NCBI RefSeq assembly: GCF_020176695.1
Contig: NZ_JAIWIA010000042.1
Location: forward strand, 1 to 64,000
Reading direction: 5' to 3'
Source: Massilia sp. MS-15
Lineage (GTDB): Bacteria; Pseudomonadota; Gammaproteobacteria; Burkholderiales; Burkholderiaceae_D
Length of the DNA: 64,000 bases
Position 1 is the first letter of the stretch, and every line of letters starts with the position of its first letter. Both the position numbers and the translations under genes were made by a program. The notes beneath the pieces are model-generated. The model saw only the letters and a list, made by a program, of their open reading frames with translations, searched no databases and was not told where the DNA came from. Below are positions 48,350 through 59,330 of this stretch, in pieces.

Positions 48350-49525
48350 TTATCCGCGCAGGCGGCCGATCGCGCCGCGCGCCGCGGCGCGCGCGCGCGC
48401 GTCCTGCTCCAGCACTGCCCCGATCGAGGGGGCCGGGCCGTGCGGCACCGCGTCCATCACCTGCGCGATCACGCGGTCGATGTCGCGGAAACCGATCTCG
48501 CGCTCGAGGAAGGCCTGCACCGCCACCTCGTTGGCGGCGTTCAGCAGGCTCGGTGCGGTGCCGCCCGCGCGCAGGGCGTCGAAGGCCAGCGCCAGGCAGG
48601 GGAAGCGCGCGAAATCGGGCTTGTAGAATTGCAGCGCGCCCATGCTGGTGAGGTCGAGCTGGGACACGCCCGAGTCGATCCGCTCCGGATAGGCCAGCGC
48701 GTGGGCGATCGGGGTACGCATGTCCGGGTTGCCCAGCTGGGCCAGCACCGAACCGTCGGTGTACGACACCATCGAGTGGATCACGCTCTGCGGATGGATC
48801 ACCACCTCGATCAGCTCGGGCGGGGCGCCAAACAGCCAGTGGGCCTCGATCACTTCCAGGCCCTTGTTCATCATGGTGGCCGAGTCGACCGAGATCTTGC
48901 GCCCCATGACCCAGTTCGGGTGCTTGCAGGCTTCATCCGGCGTGACCGCTTCCAGGGTCTCGACGGCGCGCTGCAGGAAAGGACCGCCGGAGGCGGTGAG
49001 CAGGATCCTGGCCACGCCAGCCGCCTGCGGATCGCGTCCATAGCCGGCCGGCAGCGACTGGAAGATCGCATTGTGCTCGCTGTCGATCGGCAGCAGGGTC
49101 GCCCTGTGCTCGCGCACCGCGTCCATGAACAGCTGGCCCGACATCACCAGGGCTTCCTTGTTCGCCAGCAGGACCTTCTTGCCGGTGCGCGCCGCGGCCA
49201 GCGTGGGCGCCAGGCCGGCGGCGCCGACGATGGCGGCCATCACGGTATCGGTATCGGGACTGGCGGCGATCTCGCACAGGGCGGCTTCGCCATGGTCGAC
49301 CTGGATCGCGAGCCCGTCGAGCAGTTGCGCCAGGCGCGCCGCTGCTTCCGGACTGCCGACCACCGCGCGCGCCGGCCTGACGCGGCGGCAGGCCTCGGCC
49401 AGCTCCTCGACGCGGCCGTGGGCGCTCAGGGCGTGGACCGTATAGCGGTCCGGATGGCGCGCGAGCACGTCGAGCGTCGAGGCGCCGATCGAACCGGTGG
49501 CGCCCAGGATGGTAATGCGTTGCAT
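48350..49525 (-). CDS. dxr: 1-deoxy-D-xylulose-5-phosphate reductoisomerase
   Basis: 391-aa NADPH enzyme of the non-mevalonate isoprenoid pathway. [12 protein letters not shown] binds [18 protein letters not shown] holds the metal and substrate residues, and LTASGGPF with [16 protein letters not shown] completes the site. It provides isoprenoid precursor for UppS in the same cluster. Confidence 0.96.
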   Translation of the reverse strand: MQRITILGATGSIGASTLDVLARHPDRYTVHALSAHGRVEELAEACRRVRPARAVVGSPEAAARLAQLLDGLAIQVDHGEAALCEIAASPDTDTVMAAIVGAAGLAPTLAAARTGKKVLLANKEALVMSGQLFMDAVREHRATLLPIDSEHNAIFQSLPAGYGRDPQAAGVARILLTASGGPFLQRAVETLEAVTPDEACKHPNWVMGRKISVDSATMMNKGLEVIEAHWLFGAPPELIEVVIHPQSVIHSMVSYTDGSVLAQLGNPDMRTPIAHALAYPERIDSGVSQLDLTSMGALQFYKPDFARFPCLALAFDALRAGGTAPSLLNAANEVAVQAFLEREIGFRDIDRVIAQVMDAVPHGPAPSIGAVLEQDARARAAARGAIGRLRG

Positions 49526-49546
49526 GATGATTCCTTCAGGATCCTT

Positions 49547-50377
49547 CTAGAGCCAGGCGCCGATCAGGGCCGCCAGTGGCAGGACCGGGACGAGCGCGTC
49601 GACACGGTCGAGCACCCCGCCGTGGCCGGGCAGCAGCTGGCTGCTATCCTTGAAGCCGGCGCGGCGCTTGAGCTGGGATTCGAACAGGTCGCCGACCACG
49701 CTGGCCGCGACCACGAGGATGAGCACCGCGTACAGCGTGGCCCAGCCGAGGCTGGCCTGCACGCGCGCGGCGAAGGTCTGGGCCATGGCGTCGCCGCCCA
49801 GCACGATGCTGAGGGTGGCCAGCACCAGCACGGCGATGCCGCCACCGATCGCGCCTTCCCAGGTCTTGCCCGGGGAAATCGAGGGCGCCAGCTTGCGCTT
49901 GCCGAAGGCCTTGCCCGAGAAGTAGGCGAAGATATCGGCGGCCCAGACAATGGCCATCACCGACAGCAGGTACAGCGGAGAATAGGCATACAGCGTGACG
50001 ATGGCGGCAAAGCAGCCGACCACGGCGATCGCATAGACCAGGCTGAGGAAAGTGTTGGCCGTGCTGTTCAAGGGCGGCAGGCCGAGCTTGAGCGCAGGGG
50101 CGAAACGCAGCGCCCAGAGCAGCACGCTGATGGCGAACCAGAAGCTCGGATCGGTGCCGGGTGCGATGAAGAAGGCGTACACGAAGGCCGCGGTCCAGAA
50201 GGCGGCGATCAGTGCCGCCTTGCCAGTCCCTGGATTGAACAGCCGGAAGGTTTCCCAGATCGCGGCGCCGAAGAAGCAGGAAGCGACCACCGCGAACGCC
50301 CAGTAGTTGTTGAAGTACAGGACCGGCAGCAGGACTGCCAGCAATGCGAGCGCGGTGAGGATCCGGGTTTTCAGCAT
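49547..50377 (-). CDS. cdsA: Phosphatidate cytidylyltransferase
   Basis: 276-aa membrane enzyme making CDP-diacylglycerol, the precursor of all phospholipids. About eight transmembrane helices and the C-terminal signature SQLKRRAGFKD followed by PGHGGVLDRVD are seen. The start at 50377 (MLKTRIL) begins the first helix; the longer frame to 50734 overlaps uppS. It is 31 bp downstream of uppS. Confidence 0.95.
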   Translation of the reverse strand: MLKTRILTALALLAVLLPVLYFNNYWAFAVVASCFFGAAIWETFRLFNPGTGKAALIAAFWTAAFVYAFFIAPGTDPSFWFAISVLLWALRFAPALKLGLPPLNSTANTFLSLVYAIAVVGCFAAIVTLYAYSPLYLLSVMAIVWAADIFAYFSGKAFGKRKLAPSISPGKTWEGAIGGGIAVLVLATLSIVLGGDAMAQTFAARVQASLGWATLYAVLILVVAASVVGDLFESQLKRRAGFKDSSQLLPGHGGVLDRVDALVPVLPLAALIGAWL

Positions 50378-50408
50378 GCGTCGTCTGGTTTGGTCTGTCG
50401 GTCGGGGC

Positions 50409-51164
50409 TCAAGCCTTGGCCTGGTGCGCCACCTGGTCGCCGGTCTGGCCGAAGCGCCGTTCGCGCTGCTGGAAGGAGGCGATCGCCTCGTCCAGCGCGG
50501 CCTTGGAAAAATCGGGCCAGAAGGTCCTGGTGAAGTACAGTTCCGAGTAAGCCAGCTGCCACAGCAGGAAGTTCGAAATGCGCTCCTCGCCCCCAGTACG
50601 GATGAACAGGTCGGGCTCGGGGGCATAGGCCATCGCCAGGTGCGGCGCCAGCATCTCCTCGGTGTACTCGCTGACGCCCGGATTGGCCGCCACCATCTTG
50701 CTTGTTGCCTGCATGATATCCCAACGGCCGCCATAGTTGGCGCACACGCTGACCGTGAGGCGGGTATTGTTGGCCGTGCGGCGCTCGGCGGCGACGATCA
50801 TCTCCTGCAGTTTGGGATCGAAGCGGCTCAAGTCGCCCACGACCTTGAGGCGGATGTTATTGGCATGCATCTTCGCCACTTCGCGCTCGAGGGCGGTGAC
50901 GAACAGGCGCATCAGCAGCGAGACTTCCTCGGCCGGCCGGCGCCAGTTTTCCGACGAAAAGGCGAACAGCGTCAGGTATTCGACGCCGCGTTCCACGCAA
51001 GCCTCGACGACGCCGCGCACCGCTTCCACGCCCTTGACGTGGCCGGCCACGCGCGGCAGCAGGCGCTTGGTGGCCCAGCGCCCATTGCCATCCATGATGA
51101 TGGCGATATGGCGCGGCACGCGCAGCGCTTCGGGTATGGCAGTGGTCGAACTTTTGAACATCAT
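50409..51164 (-). CDS. uppS: Undecaprenyl diphosphate synthase
   Basis: 251-aa cis-prenyltransferase making the C55 lipid carrier of cell-wall synthesis. [10 protein letters not shown] holds the catalytic Asp, FAFSSENW and the late [15 protein letters not shown] and FWPDF boxes are intact. The start at 51164 (tandem ATG) is preceded by GGAAA; the extension to 51284 is low-complexity and rejected. It is 133 bp downstream of frr. Confidence 0.95.
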   Translation of the reverse strand: MMFKSSTTAIPEALRVPRHIAIIMDGNGRWATKRLLPRVAGHVKGVEAVRGVVEACVERGVEYLTLFAFSSENWRRPAEEVSLLMRLFVTALEREVAKMHANNIRLKVVGDLSRFDPKLQEMIVAAERRTANNTRLTVSVCANYGGRWDIMQATSKMVAANPGVSEYTEEMLAPHLAMAYAPEPDLFIRTGGEERISNFLLWQLAYSELYFTRTFWPDFSKAALDEAIASFQQRERRFGQTGDQVAHQAKA

Positions 51165-51297
51165 TGTTTCCAGCAGGGCTGCCGTCGCATCGGCGGCGGA
51201 TGCGGCGGCGGCCGGTCTTAAAGGGAGTCGGACCGGCCGCGGCGAGCATGCCGGGACCGGTCCGCGTGGGCGGGGCACATGCACCCCGCGCCGGATC

Positions 51298-51858
51298 TTA
51301 CACGGTCATGATGTCTTTTTCTTTTTCCGCCAGCAGCTTGTCGATCTCGGCGACGAACTTGTCGGTCAGCTTCTGGATCTCGTCGCTCGAGCGGCGCTCG
51401 TCGTCTTCCGACGCGGTCTTGTCCTTGACCATCTTCTTGACGGCCTCGTTGGCGTCGCGGCGGATGTTGCGCACGGCGATCTTCGCGTCTTCGCCTTCCG
51501 ACTTGGTCAGCTTGACCATTTCCTTGCGGCGCTCTTCGGTCAGCGGCGGGGTCGGCACGCGGATGGTGTCGCCCTGCGACGACGGGTTCAGACCCAGGTC
51601 GGAGTCGCGGATCGCCTTTTCGATGGTGCTTGCCATCTTCTTTTCGAACGGCGCCACGCCGATGGTGCGGGCGTCGATCAGGGTCAGGTTGGCCACTTGC
51701 GACAGCGGCACCGGCGAACCGTAGTACTCGACCATCACGGAATCGAGGATGCCGGCGTGGGCGCGGCCGGTACGGACCTTGGCCAGGTTGGCGCGCAGGG
51801 TCTCGATGGACTTGGCCATGCGGTCCTGGGCATTCTTTTTGACGTCAGCGAGGGACAT
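51298..51858 (-). CDS. frr: Ribosome recycling factor
   Basis: 186-aa factor that splits post-termination ribosomes with EF-G. The three-helix bundle and hinge are evident. [14 protein letters not shown] at the start, [12 protein letters not shown] and [18 protein letters not shown] [12 protein letters not shown] match the family. AGGAG lies 8 bp before the ATG. It is in the invariant pyrH-frr-uppS order. Confidence 0.96.
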   Translation of the reverse strand: MSLADVKKNAQDRMAKSIETLRANLAKVRTGRAHAGILDSVMVEYYGSPVPLSQVANLTLIDARTIGVAPFEKKMASTIEKAIRDSDLGLNPSSQGDTIRVPTPPLTEERRKEMVKLTKSEGEDAKIAVRNIRRDANEAVKKMVKDKTASEDDERRSSDEIQKLTDKFVAEIDKLLAEKEKDIMTV

Positions 51859-51893
51859 GCTGCACTCCTATTCTTGGTTTTTTAAAACAAAAT

Positions 51894-52610
51894 TCAAACG
51901 TGTACCAGTGTACCTTCGTCTTCGCCCATGATCACGGCTTTCATGGCGCCGGGTTTGACGATGGAAAACACCTTGATCGGCAGCTTCTGGTCGCGGCACA
52001 GCGCGAACGCGGTGGCGTCCATCACCTGCAGGTTCTTGGCGATCGCTTCGTCGAAGGAGATCGAATTGTAGCGGGTGGCGCTCGGGTCCTTCTTCGGATC
52101 GGCGGTGTAGACGCCGTCGACCTTGGTGGCCTTCAGCACGATCTCGGCCGAGATCTCGGCGCCGCGCAGCGCGGCGGCGGTATCGGTGGTGAAGAAGGGG
52201 TTGCCGGTGCCGGCGGCGAACACGACGACCTTGCCCTCTTCCAGGTACTGCAGGGCTTTCGGGCGCACGTAGGGCTCGACCACCTGCTCGATGCTGATCG
52301 CCGACATCACGCGCGCGGTGATGCCCACGTGGCGCATCGAATCGGCCAGGGCCAGGGCGTTCATGACGGTGGCGAGCATGCCCATGTAGTCCGCGGTGGC
52401 GCGGTCCATGCCCTGGGCGCCCGGGGCCACGCCGCGGAAGATGTTGCCGCCGCCGATCACGATCGCCACCTGCACGCCCAGCTTCGCCACTTCCGCCACG
52501 TCGGCGACCATGCGATCGATGGTGGCGCGGTTGATGCCGAACTGGTCGTCACCCATCAGCGCTTCGCCAGACAGTTTGAGGAGGACTCGTTGGTAGGCTG
52601 GTTTTGTCAT
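51894..52610 (-). CDS. pyrH: UMP kinase
   Basis: 238-aa amino-acid-kinase-fold enzyme phosphorylating [16 protein letters not shown] binds ATP phosphates, [10 protein letters not shown] and [16 protein letters not shown] form the UMP site and [13 protein letters not shown] is standard. It is 35 bp upstream of frr. A terminator precedes it, so it probably has its own promoter in the 165-bp gap after tsf or receives readthrough. Confidence 0.96.
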   Translation of the reverse strand: MTKPAYQRVLLKLSGEALMGDDQFGINRATIDRMVADVAEVAKLGVQVAIVIGGGNIFRGVAPGAQGMDRATADYMGMLATVMNALALADSMRHVGITARVMSAISIEQVVEPYVRPKALQYLEEGKVVVFAAGTGNPFFTTDTAAALRGAEISAEIVLKATKVDGVYTADPKKDPSATRYNSISFDEAIAKNLQVMDATAFALCRDQKLPIKVFSIVKPGAMKAVIMGEDEGTLVHV

Positions 52611-52742
52611 GATGAAGCGGCTCCTATGTTGTGTTTCGAATTCGGGTCCGAGCGCTAGCGACCTGCCGGCGCTCTCATCTGCAACGACAGATGGCTGTCC
52701 GGGACTGCCGCGCGCACCTACCGACGCATGCGGCAGCACCCT

Positions 52743-52769
52743 ACAAAAACGGGCCTTACGGCCCGCTTT
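52743..52769 (-). terminator. Intrinsic terminator after tsf
   Basis: Minus-strand AGCGGGCC-GTAA-GGCCCGT stem followed by five thymines, directly after the tsf stop. It separates rpsB-tsf from the pyrH-frr group, at least partly. Confidence 0.82.
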
Positions 52770-52775
52770 GTTTGA

Positions 52776-53681
52776 TTACTGCTTGTTGGCAGCCATCTGG
52801 GCTGCGACTTCTGCTGCGAAGTCGTCCACCTTCTTCTCGATGCCTTCGCCGACGACGTACATCGTGAATGCCTTCACGCTGGCGTTCGAGGCCTTCAGCA
52901 TCTGCTCGATCGACTGCTTGTCGTTCTTCACGAACGCCTGGTTCAGCAGCGACACTTCCTTCAGGTACTTCTGCACCGAACCGTCGATACGCTTGGCGAC
53001 GATCTCGGCCGACTGCGGCTGCTTGCCTTCGGCAACGGCCTTGTCGGCGTCTTCCTGGGCTTTCAGCTGAGCAACCGAACGCTCTTTCTCGATCAGTTCA
53101 GCAGGCACTTGCTCTGCCGACAGGGAGACCGGCTTCATGGCAGCGATGTGCATCGCCACGTCCTTGCCGACCTGGTCGTCGCCCTCGAACTCGACCATGA
53201 CGCCGATGCGGGCGCCGTGCAGGTAAGAAGCCAGCTTGGCGGTGGTTTCGAAGCGCTGGAAACGGCGAACGGTCATATTCTCGCCGATTTTGCCGATCAG
53301 TGCCGTACGCACGTCGTCGAAGGTCTTGCCGTCGTGCGGCAGGGCTGCCAGGGCAGCGACGTCGGCCGGGTTGTTTTCAGCGACCAGCTTGGCTGCCAGG
53401 TTGGCCATGGCCAGGAAGTCGTCGTTCTTGGCGACGAAGTCGGTTTCGCTGTTGATTTCGACCAGCGCGCCAACGTTGCCGGCGATGTAAGCGGCGACCA
53501 CGCCTTCGGCGGTGATGCGCGATGCGGCCTTCGATGCCTTGCCGCCCAGCTTGACGCGCAGGATCTCTTCGGCACGTGCCATGTCGCCTTCGGCTTCGGT
53601 CAGTGCCTTCTTGCATTCCATCATCGGCGCGTCGGTCTTCGCGCGCAGTTCACCAACCATCGCTGCGGTAATAGCTGCCAT
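52776..53681 (-). CDS. tsf: Elongation factor Ts
   Basis: 301-aa nucleotide exchange factor for EF-Tu. [18 protein letters not shown] at the N terminus and the TDFVAKND motif that inserts into EF-Tu are conserved. The start at 53681 has GGGAG 10 bp upstream. The MGEFN extension is rejected because it contains that ribosome site. Confidence 0.97.
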   Translation of the reverse strand: MAAITAAMVGELRAKTDAPMMECKKALTEAEGDMARAEEILRVKLGGKASKAASRITAEGVVAAYIAGNVGALVEINSETDFVAKNDDFLAMANLAAKLVAENNPADVAALAALPHDGKTFDDVRTALIGKIGENMTVRRFQRFETTAKLASYLHGARIGVMVEFEGDDQVGKDVAMHIAAMKPVSLSAEQVPAELIEKERSVAQLKAQEDADKAVAEGKQPQSAEIVAKRIDGSVQKYLKEVSLLNQAFVKNDKQSIEQMLKASNASVKAFTMYVVGEGIEKKVDDFAAEVAAQMAANKQ

Positions 53682-53766
53682 GTTGAATTCTCCCAATTAT
53701 TTGATGTAGAGGCCCGCATGTCCCACGGACATCCGGACGATAATTTATTGCTAAGCGTCGTGCTTG

Positions 53767-53803
53767 AAAAAAGGGGCGCTCGTGCTATGGCTCGGCGCCC
53801 CTT
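53767..53803 (-). terminator. Intrinsic terminator or attenuator between rpsB and tsf
   Basis: Minus-strand AAGGGGCGC pairs with GCGCCCCTT around a 19-nt loop region, followed by six thymines, 31 bp after the rpsB stop. It may set the ratio of S2 to EF-Ts by partial termination. Confidence 0.8.
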
Positions 53804-53834
53804 CGCTACCCAGGCAGGTCTCACCTGCCCTGCA

Positions 53835-54584
53835 TTATGCCTGCTCGGACACTTCGACGAAGTCGTCGCCAGCGGCCTTGACCATTTCAACGACTTCGTT
53901 GGTGGCGTTGGCGCGGCCTTCCAGGATCGCATCGGCGACGCCGCGTGCGTACAGGGTGATCGCCTTCGACGAGTCGTCGTTGCCCGGGATCACGTGGGTG
54001 ACGCCTTCCGGCGAGTGGTTGGTATCGACCACGCCGATGACCGGGATGCCCAGCTTGCCGGCTTCGGTGATGGCGCCCTTGTGGTAGCCGACGTCGACGA
54101 CGAAGATCGCGTCCGGCACGCCGCCCAGCTCCTTGATGCCGCCGATCGACTTCTGCAGCTTGACCATTTCGCGCGAGAACATCAGCGCTTCCTTCTTCGA
54201 CAGCTTCTCGACTTCACCCGACTCGACCAGGGCTTCCATGTCTTTCAGGCGCTTGATCGAGGTCTTGATGGTCTTGAAGTTGGTCAGCATGCCGCCCAGC
54301 CAGCGCTGGTCGACGTAGGGCACGCCGGCGCGCTGCGCTTCGGCGGCGATGATGTCGCGGGCCTGGCGCTTGGTGCCGACCATCAGGATGGTGCCGCGGT
54401 TGGCCGAGATCTGCTTGATGGTCTTCATCGCATCCTGGTACATCGCCATGGTCTTTTCCAGGTTGATGATGTGGATCTTGTTGCGATGACCAAAGATGAA
54501 CGGTGCCATCTTCGGATTCCAGAAACGGGTCTGGTGGCCGAAGTGGATACCGGCTTCCAGCATTTCGCGCATAGTAACAGACAT
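53835..54584 (-). CDS. rpsB: 30S ribosomal protein S2
   Basis: 249-aa ribosomal protein. [24 protein letters not shown] pattern at the start and [11 protein letters not shown] near residue 190 are typical. The ATG at 54584 follows a GGAG box; the upstream frame to 54623 lies in the leader. First gene of rpsB-tsf, with a strong promoter and a leader of about 120 nt. Confidence 0.97.
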   Translation of the reverse strand: MSVTMREMLEAGIHFGHQTRFWNPKMAPFIFGHRNKIHIINLEKTMAMYQDAMKTIKQISANRGTILMVGTKRQARDIIAAEAQRAGVPYVDQRWLGGMLTNFKTIKTSIKRLKDMEALVESGEVEKLSKKEALMFSREMVKLQKSIGGIKELGGVPDAIFVVDVGYHKGAITEAGKLGIPVIGVVDTNHSPEGVTHVIPGNDDSSKAITLYARGVADAILEGRANATNEVVEMVKAAGDDFVEVSEQA

Positions 54585-54711
54585 GTAATTCTCCAGGGTT
54601 GGGTCTTGAACGCAGCCAGTCACCGATCAGGCACCCTTTGGCGGCGGCGTTCGCGATTTCATTAAAAGTGATTTTTACGACATTGCTCGATACGAATTCG
54701 AGCAACCCGAG

Positions 54712-54740
54712 ATTCTAGCCGGATTCGGCCTGTATTTCAA
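54712..54740 (-). promoter_or_regulatory. Sigma-70 promoter of rpsB
   Basis: On the minus strand TTGAAA (54740-54735) and TAGAAT (54717-54712) are separated by exactly 17 bp. The transcript would start near 54705 at a hairpin (TTGCTCGA with TCGAGCAA, 54683-54705), leaving a leader of about 120 nt. S2 autoregulates through its leader in other bacteria; whether this hairpin takes part is unknown. Confidence 0.75.
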
Positions 54741-54841
54741 GCTGGACTTGCTATCCAGGGAGCGGAGCGCCGCATCGCCGCCGCGTCCGCTCCCGCATCC
54801 GGCATCCCATTGGCCGCTGTACCGGCGCCTTGGCGAAGCCT

Positions 54842-54847
54842 TATAAT
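54842..54847 (+). promoter_or_regulatory. Putative -10 element for map-glnD-rluF
   Basis: A consensus TATAAT lies 35 bp before the map start codon, with no good -35 hexamer at 16-18 bp. It is the only promoter-like element seen on this strand in the rpsB-map gap. Confidence 0.4.
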
Positions 54848-54882
54848 GGCCGGATACATCCAATTTGCAGGAAAACCATTCT

Positions 54883-55719
54883 ATGGCCTCCATCCCCAAG
54901 ACCCCGGAAGAAATCGAAGGCATGCGCGTCGCCTGCCGCCTCGGCTCCGAGGTGCTCGACTACATCACACCCTTCATCAAGCCCGGCGTCACCACCGGGG
55001 AACTCGACCGCCTGGCGCACGACTACATGGTCAATGTGCAGGGCACGGTGCCGGCCACGCTGAACTACGCCCCGCCCGGCTATCCGCCTTTCCCCGGTTC
55101 GCTGTGCGCCTCGCTGAACGACGTCATCTGCCACGGCATCCCGGGGGCGCGCGCGCTCAAGAGCGGCGATGCGCTGAACATCGACATCACCCCGATCACC
55201 AAGGAAGGTTTTCACGGCGACAATAGCCGCATGTTCCTGGTCGGCGAACCCTCGATCCTGGCGCGCCGCCTGTCCGAGGTCACCTTCGAATGCATGTGGC
55301 TGGGCATCGCCCAGGTCAAGCCGGGCAACCGCCTGGGCGACATCGGCCACGCGATCCAGCAGCATGCCGAGAAGCACGGCTACAGCGTGGTGCGCGAGTT
55401 CTGCGGCCATGGCGTCGGCCGCGTGTTCCACGAGGAGCCGCAGGTCCTGCACTACGGACGCCCGGGCACCGGCGAGGAACTGGTGCCAGGCATGATCTTC
55501 ACCATCGAGCCGATGATCAACGCCGGCCGCCGCGAGATCCGCGAGATGCCGGACGGCTGGACCATCAAGACCAAGGACCGCAGCCTGTCGGCCCAGTGGG
55601 AGCACACGGTCCTGGTCACCGAGACCGGGGTCGAGGTCTTGACCATGTCGGCCGGCAGCCCGCCGCCGCCCGCGATCGTGCTGCCGCTGCTGAACCAGCA
55701 GGCCGCCGTCGCCGCCTGA
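54883..55719 (+). CDS. map: Methionine aminopeptidase, type I
   Basis: 278-aa metalloenzyme removing the initiator methionine. The five metal ligands are recognisable: Asp in NIDITP, Asp in HGDNSRMF, His in GHGVGRVFHEEP, Glu in TIEPM and Glu in QWEHTVL. The ATG at 54883 has AGGAAA about 10 bp upstream. The proline-rich 20-residue C-terminal tail is an extension over the E. coli enzyme. It is divergent from rpsB and five bases from glnD. Confidence 0.96.
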   Translation: MASIPKTPEEIEGMRVACRLGSEVLDYITPFIKPGVTTGELDRLAHDYMVNVQGTVPATLNYAPPGYPPFPGSLCASLNDVICHGIPGARALKSGDALNIDITPITKEGFHGDNSRMFLVGEPSILARRLSEVTFECMWLGIAQVKPGNRLGDIGHAIQQHAEKHGYSVVREFCGHGVGRVFHEEPQVLHYGRPGTGEELVPGMIFTIEPMINAGRREIREMPDGWTIKTKDRSLSAQWEHTVLVTETGVEVLTMSAGSPPPPAIVLPLLNQQAAVAA

Positions 55720-55724
55720 ACGCC

Positions 55725-58307
55725 ATGGGCCAGCCTGCGCTCCTCGACAGCGCGCGCAGCGCCTTGCGCCCGCGCCTGAAGGCCGAGCGCGAGGCCCTGA
55801 TCGACGCCTTCCACCGCGACGGCAAGCCCGAGAAGCTGCTGCGCGGCCTGCGCACCTGCGTGGACGGCGTGCTGACCGATGCCTGGAACGCGGCCGGGCT
55901 GCCGCCGAATACGGCCCTGGTGGGCGTGGGCGGCTACGGACGTGGTGAACTCTTCCCCTATTCCGACGTCGACCTGCTGGTCCTGCTCGGCCAGCCGGCC
56001 GATGCCCTCACCCAGGCGCGCCTGGAAGCCCTGGTGCAGCTGTTCTGGGACCTGGGCCTGGAGATCGGCCACAGCATCCGCACCGTGGACGAATGCCTGG
56101 TCGAGTCGCGCGCCGACATCACGGTGCAGACCAGCCTGCTGGAAGCGCGCCTGGTGGCGGGCGACGCCGGGCTGTTCGAGCAATTGCGCCGGCGCCACCG
56201 CGATGCCCTCGATCCGCAAGCCTTCTTCCAGGCCAAGACCGCCGAGATGCGGCTGCGCCACGCCAAGTACGAGTACACTGCCTTCGCCCTCGAGCCCAAC
56301 GTCAAGGAAAGCCCGGGCGCGCTGCGCGACCTGCAGGTGATCATGTGGGTGGCCAAGGCGGCCGGCCTGGCCGAGTCCTGGAGCCAGATGGCGCGCGCCA
56401 AGCTGATCACCCGCGCCGAGGCGCGCCAGCTGATGGAAAAGGAATACGCGTTCAAGGACATCCGGGTGCGCCTGCACCTGCAGACCCGGCGCCGCGAGGA
56501 CCGGCTGGTGTTCGACGTCCAGACCCCGATTGCCAAGACCTTCGGTCTGGAAAACGTGAAAGGACGGCGCGCCAGTGAACTGCTGATGCAGCGCTACTAC
56601 TGGGCGGCCAAGACCGTCACCCAGCTCAACACCATCATGTTGCAGAACATCGAGGCCCAGCTGTTCCCGCACCCGGCCGCGCCGGTACCGGTGAATGCCC
56701 ATTTCAACGAAGTCAACGGTTTCATCGACATCGCCCAGCCCGACACCTTCGAGCGCCATCCGCAGGCCGTGCTCGGCGTCTTCGTGGCGATGACCGAGCG
56801 CCCCGACCTGAAGGGCATGACGGCGCGTACCATGCGCGCGCTCTGGCACGCACGCAACTGCATCGACGACGCCTTCCGTGCCGACCCGCACAACAAGGCG
56901 CAGTTCCTGCGCGTGCTGCAGGCCCCGAGCGGCCTGGTGCACGCGCTGCGGCGCATGAACGACATGGGCGTCCTGGGCCGCTACCTGCCGGCTTTCCGCA
57001 GCATCATCGGCCAAATGCAGCACGACCTGTTCCACGTGTACACGGTGGACCAGCACATCATGATGGTGGTGCGCAACCTGCGCCGCTTCACGATGCCCGA
57101 GCACGCCCACGAATACCCGTTCTGCAGCCAGCTGATCGCGAACTTCCGCGACCGCTGGCTGCTCTACGTGGCCGCCCTGTTCCACGACATCGCCAAGGGC
57201 CGCGGCGGCGACCATTCCGAACTCGGCAAGCACGATGCGGCCGACTTCTGCCGCAATCACGGCTTGTCCGCGGAGGACACCGAACTGGTGGTGTTCCTGG
57301 TCCAGCAGCACCTGAGCATGTCCACGGTGGCGCAGAAGCAGGACCTGTCCGATCCGGACGTGATCCAGGCCTTCGCGACCCTGGTCAAGGACGAGCGCCA
57401 CCTGAGCGCCCTCTACCTGCTCACCGTGGCCGACATCCGCGGCACCAGCCCCAAGGTATGGAACGCCTGGAAGGCCAAGCTGCTGGAAGACCTGTACCGG
57501 ATCACGCTGCGCGTGCTGGGCGGCGAACCGCACAGCGCCGACCGCGAACTGCGCGCGCGCCAGCGCGAGGCGCTGGCCACCCTGCGCCTGTACGGCCTGG
57601 CCGCCGATGCCCACGAAGCCCTGTGGCAGCAGCTCGACGTGGCCTACTTCCTGCGCCATGATGCCTCCGACATCGCCTGGCAGACGCGTGCCCTGCACGA
57701 CAAGGCCGACAGCCCGCGCCCGGTGGTCAAGGCACGCCTGGCACCGATCGGCGAAGGCCTGCAGGTGGCGGTCTACGTGCGCGACCAGCCCGACCTGTTC
57801 GCGCGCATCTGCAGCTACTTCGAGCGCAAGAACTTCAGCATCCTGGATGCCAAGATCCATACCACGCGCCACGGCTACGCGCTGGACTCCTTCCTCGTCA
57901 CCGAGGCCAGTTTCGCCGGCAGCTACCGCGACATCATCAGCCTGATCGAGCACGAGCTGTGTGCGCTGCTGGAATCCAGCGAGCCGCTGGCGCCGCCCAC
58001 CCGGGCCCGCCTGTCGCGCCTGTCGCGCACCTTCCCGGTCACGCCCACGGTGGACCTGCGCCCGGACGAGCGCGGCCAGTTCCACGTGCTGTCGGTGGCG
58101 GCCAATGACCGTCCCGGCCTGCTGTACGCGATCGCCAGCGTGCTGGCGCGCTACCGGGTGAACGTGCACACCGCCAAGATCATGACCCTGGGCGAGCGCG
58201 TCGAGGACGTGTTCCTGGTCGATGGCGCCGCCCTGAACAACCCGCGCACCCAGGTCCAGCTCGAGACCGAGCTGCTGGATGCGCTCAAGATCTCACCTAC
58301 TTTCTGA
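55725..58307 (+). CDS. glnD: PII uridylyltransferase / uridylyl-removing enzyme
   Basis: 860-aa nitrogen sensor that uridylylates and deuridylylates the PII protein in response to glutamine. Domains in order: nucleotidyltransferase with [17 protein letters not shown] (about residues 65-82), a helical linker, an HD domain with [14 protein letters not shown] (about 486-500) and two C-terminal ACT domains (from about 685 and 790) that bind glutamine. Five bases after map and seven before rluF, so a three-gene operon is likely. Confidence 0.96.
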   Translation: MGQPALLDSARSALRPRLKAEREALIDAFHRDGKPEKLLRGLRTCVDGVLTDAWNAAGLPPNTALVGVGGYGRGELFPYSDVDLLVLLGQPADALTQARLEALVQLFWDLGLEIGHSIRTVDECLVESRADITVQTSLLEARLVAGDAGLFEQLRRRHRDALDPQAFFQAKTAEMRLRHAKYEYTAFALEPNVKESPGALRDLQVIMWVAKAAGLAESWSQMARAKLITRAEARQLMEKEYAFKDIRVRLHLQTRRREDRLVFDVQTPIAKTFGLENVKGRRASELLMQRYYWAAKTVTQLNTIMLQNIEAQLFPHPAAPVPVNAHFNEVNGFIDIAQPDTFERHPQAVLGVFVAMTERPDLKGMTARTMRALWHARNCIDDAFRADPHNKAQFLRVLQAPSGLVHALRRMNDMGVLGRYLPAFRSIIGQMQHDLFHVYTVDQHIMMVVRNLRRFTMPEHAHEYPFCSQLIANFRDRWLLYVAALFHDIAKGRGGDHSELGKHDAADFCRNHGLSAEDTELVVFLVQQHLSMSTVAQKQDLSDPDVIQAFATLVKDERHLSALYLLTVADIRGTSPKVWNAWKAKLLEDLYRITLRVLGGEPHSADRELRARQREALATLRLYGLAADAHEALWQQLDVAYFLRHDASDIAWQTRALHDKADSPRPVVKARLAPIGEGLQVAVYVRDQPDLFARICSYFERKNFSILDAKIHTTRHGYALDSFLVTEASFAGSYRDIISLIEHELCALLESSEPLAPPTRARLSRLSRTFPVTPTVDLRPDERGQFHVLSVAANDRPGLLYAIASVLARYRVNVHTAKIMTLGERVEDVFLVDGAALNNPRTQVQLETELLDALKISPTF

Positions 58308-58314
58308 ATTGCCG

Positions 58315-59061
58315 ATGACCGAACCTGTCCGCCTCTCCAAACGCATGTCCGAACTCGGGCTGTCCTCGCGCCGCGAAGCCGATGACTGGATCGCCAAAGG
58401 CTGGGTCCGGGTAGATGGCAAGGTCGTCTCCGAACTGGGCAGCAAGGTGCTGCCGCACCAGAAGATCACGGTCGAGCGCCAGGCGGCGGCCGAGCAGTCC
58501 AAGCGCGTCACCGTGCTGGTCAACAAGCCGGTCGGCTACGTCAGCGGCCAGGCCGAGGACGGCTACAAGCCGGCCGTCACCCTGGTCAAGCCGGAAAACC
58601 GCTGGGCGGACGACCCGTCTCCCGAACAGTTCCACCCGACCCAGCTGCGCAGCCTGGTGCCGGCCGGCCGCCTCGACATCGACTCGGTAGGCCTGCTGGT
58701 ACTGACCCAGGACGGACGCATCGCCAAGCAGCTGATCGGCGAGAACTCGTCGATCGACAAGGAATACCTGGTGCGGGTGCAGTACACCAGGCCGGGCAGC
58801 CTGCCCGAGGCCGACCTGAGAAAGCTCAACCATGGCTTGTGGATGGACGGCAAGCCGCTTCTCCCGGCCAAGGTGCGCTGGCAGAACGACGACCAGCTCA
58901 GCTTTACGCTGCGCGAAGGCCGCAAGCGCCAGATTCGCCGGATGTGCGAGATGGTGGGACTGAAAGTCATCGGCCTGAAGCGGGTACGGATCGGGCGCGT
59001 CAAGCTGGGTGACCTGCCGCCGGGGCAATGGCGCTACTTGCAGCCCGACGAGCAGTTCTAA
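58315..59061 (+). CDS. rluF: RluF-type 23S rRNA pseudouridine synthase
   Basis: 248-aa pseudouridine synthase with an N-terminal S4 RNA-binding domain (residues 5-55) and a catalytic domain with the nucleophile Asp in [15 protein letters not shown]. The [15 protein letters not shown] box is typical of the RluF/RluE/RluB group, and family comparison suggests position 2604 of 23S rRNA. The start at 58315 lies 7 bp after glnD; the frame from 58279 overlaps glnD. A GGCGC hairpin follows without a U-tract. Confidence 0.85.
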   Translation: MTEPVRLSKRMSELGLSSRREADDWIAKGWVRVDGKVVSELGSKVLPHQKITVERQAAAEQSKRVTVLVNKPVGYVSGQAEDGYKPAVTLVKPENRWADDPSPEQFHPTQLRSLVPAGRLDIDSVGLLVLTQDGRIAKQLIGENSSIDKEYLVRVQYTRPGSLPEADLRKLNHGLWMDGKPLLPAKVRWQNDDQLSFTLREGRKRQIRRMCEMVGLKVIGLKRVRIGRVKLGDLPPGQWRYLQPDEQF

Positions 59062-59251
59062 GGCGCGCTCTTGCGCCGGTGTTCCTCGGAACAGAAAGCC
59101 AGATACGGCAGCTGCTGCGCCGTCGCGCCTGCTTGCAATTCTGAAACCAACAATAATACATCGGGAAAGATTGTCAGTTTTCTTTACACATTCTCAGTCG
59201 CGCCCGTTTTGATTCGGTATAGACCTTTGATTTCGCTCAAAGTATTTATGC

Positions 59252-59267
59252 TGGCCCAGAACTTGCT
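59252..59267 (+). promoter_or_regulatory. Sigma-54 promoter of the PEP-CTERM gene
   Basis: TGGCCCAGAACTTGCT has the sigma-54 layout TGGC-N7-TTGC with the invariant GG and GC at -24 and -12. The start would be near 59278, 53 bp before the ATG. PEP-CTERM genes in other species are often driven by sigma-54 with the PrsK-PrsR system. An AT-rich stretch around 59170-59200 may be the activator site. prsK and prsR are not in the window. Confidence 0.75.
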
Positions 59268-59330
59268 CCCTCTCTTGATGCACTGCGCATACGTGCCATC
59301 CATATCGAAGTGATTGCTCGGAGAGAAAAC

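Noticed and set aside
47549..50533. Plus-strand 994-codon open frame
   Set aside because: It runs opposite four well-defined genes (rseP, dxr, cdsA, uppS) and has shadow-like composition.
59062..59077. GGCGC hairpin after rluF as terminator
   Set aside because: The stem is only five base pairs and no thymine run follows.
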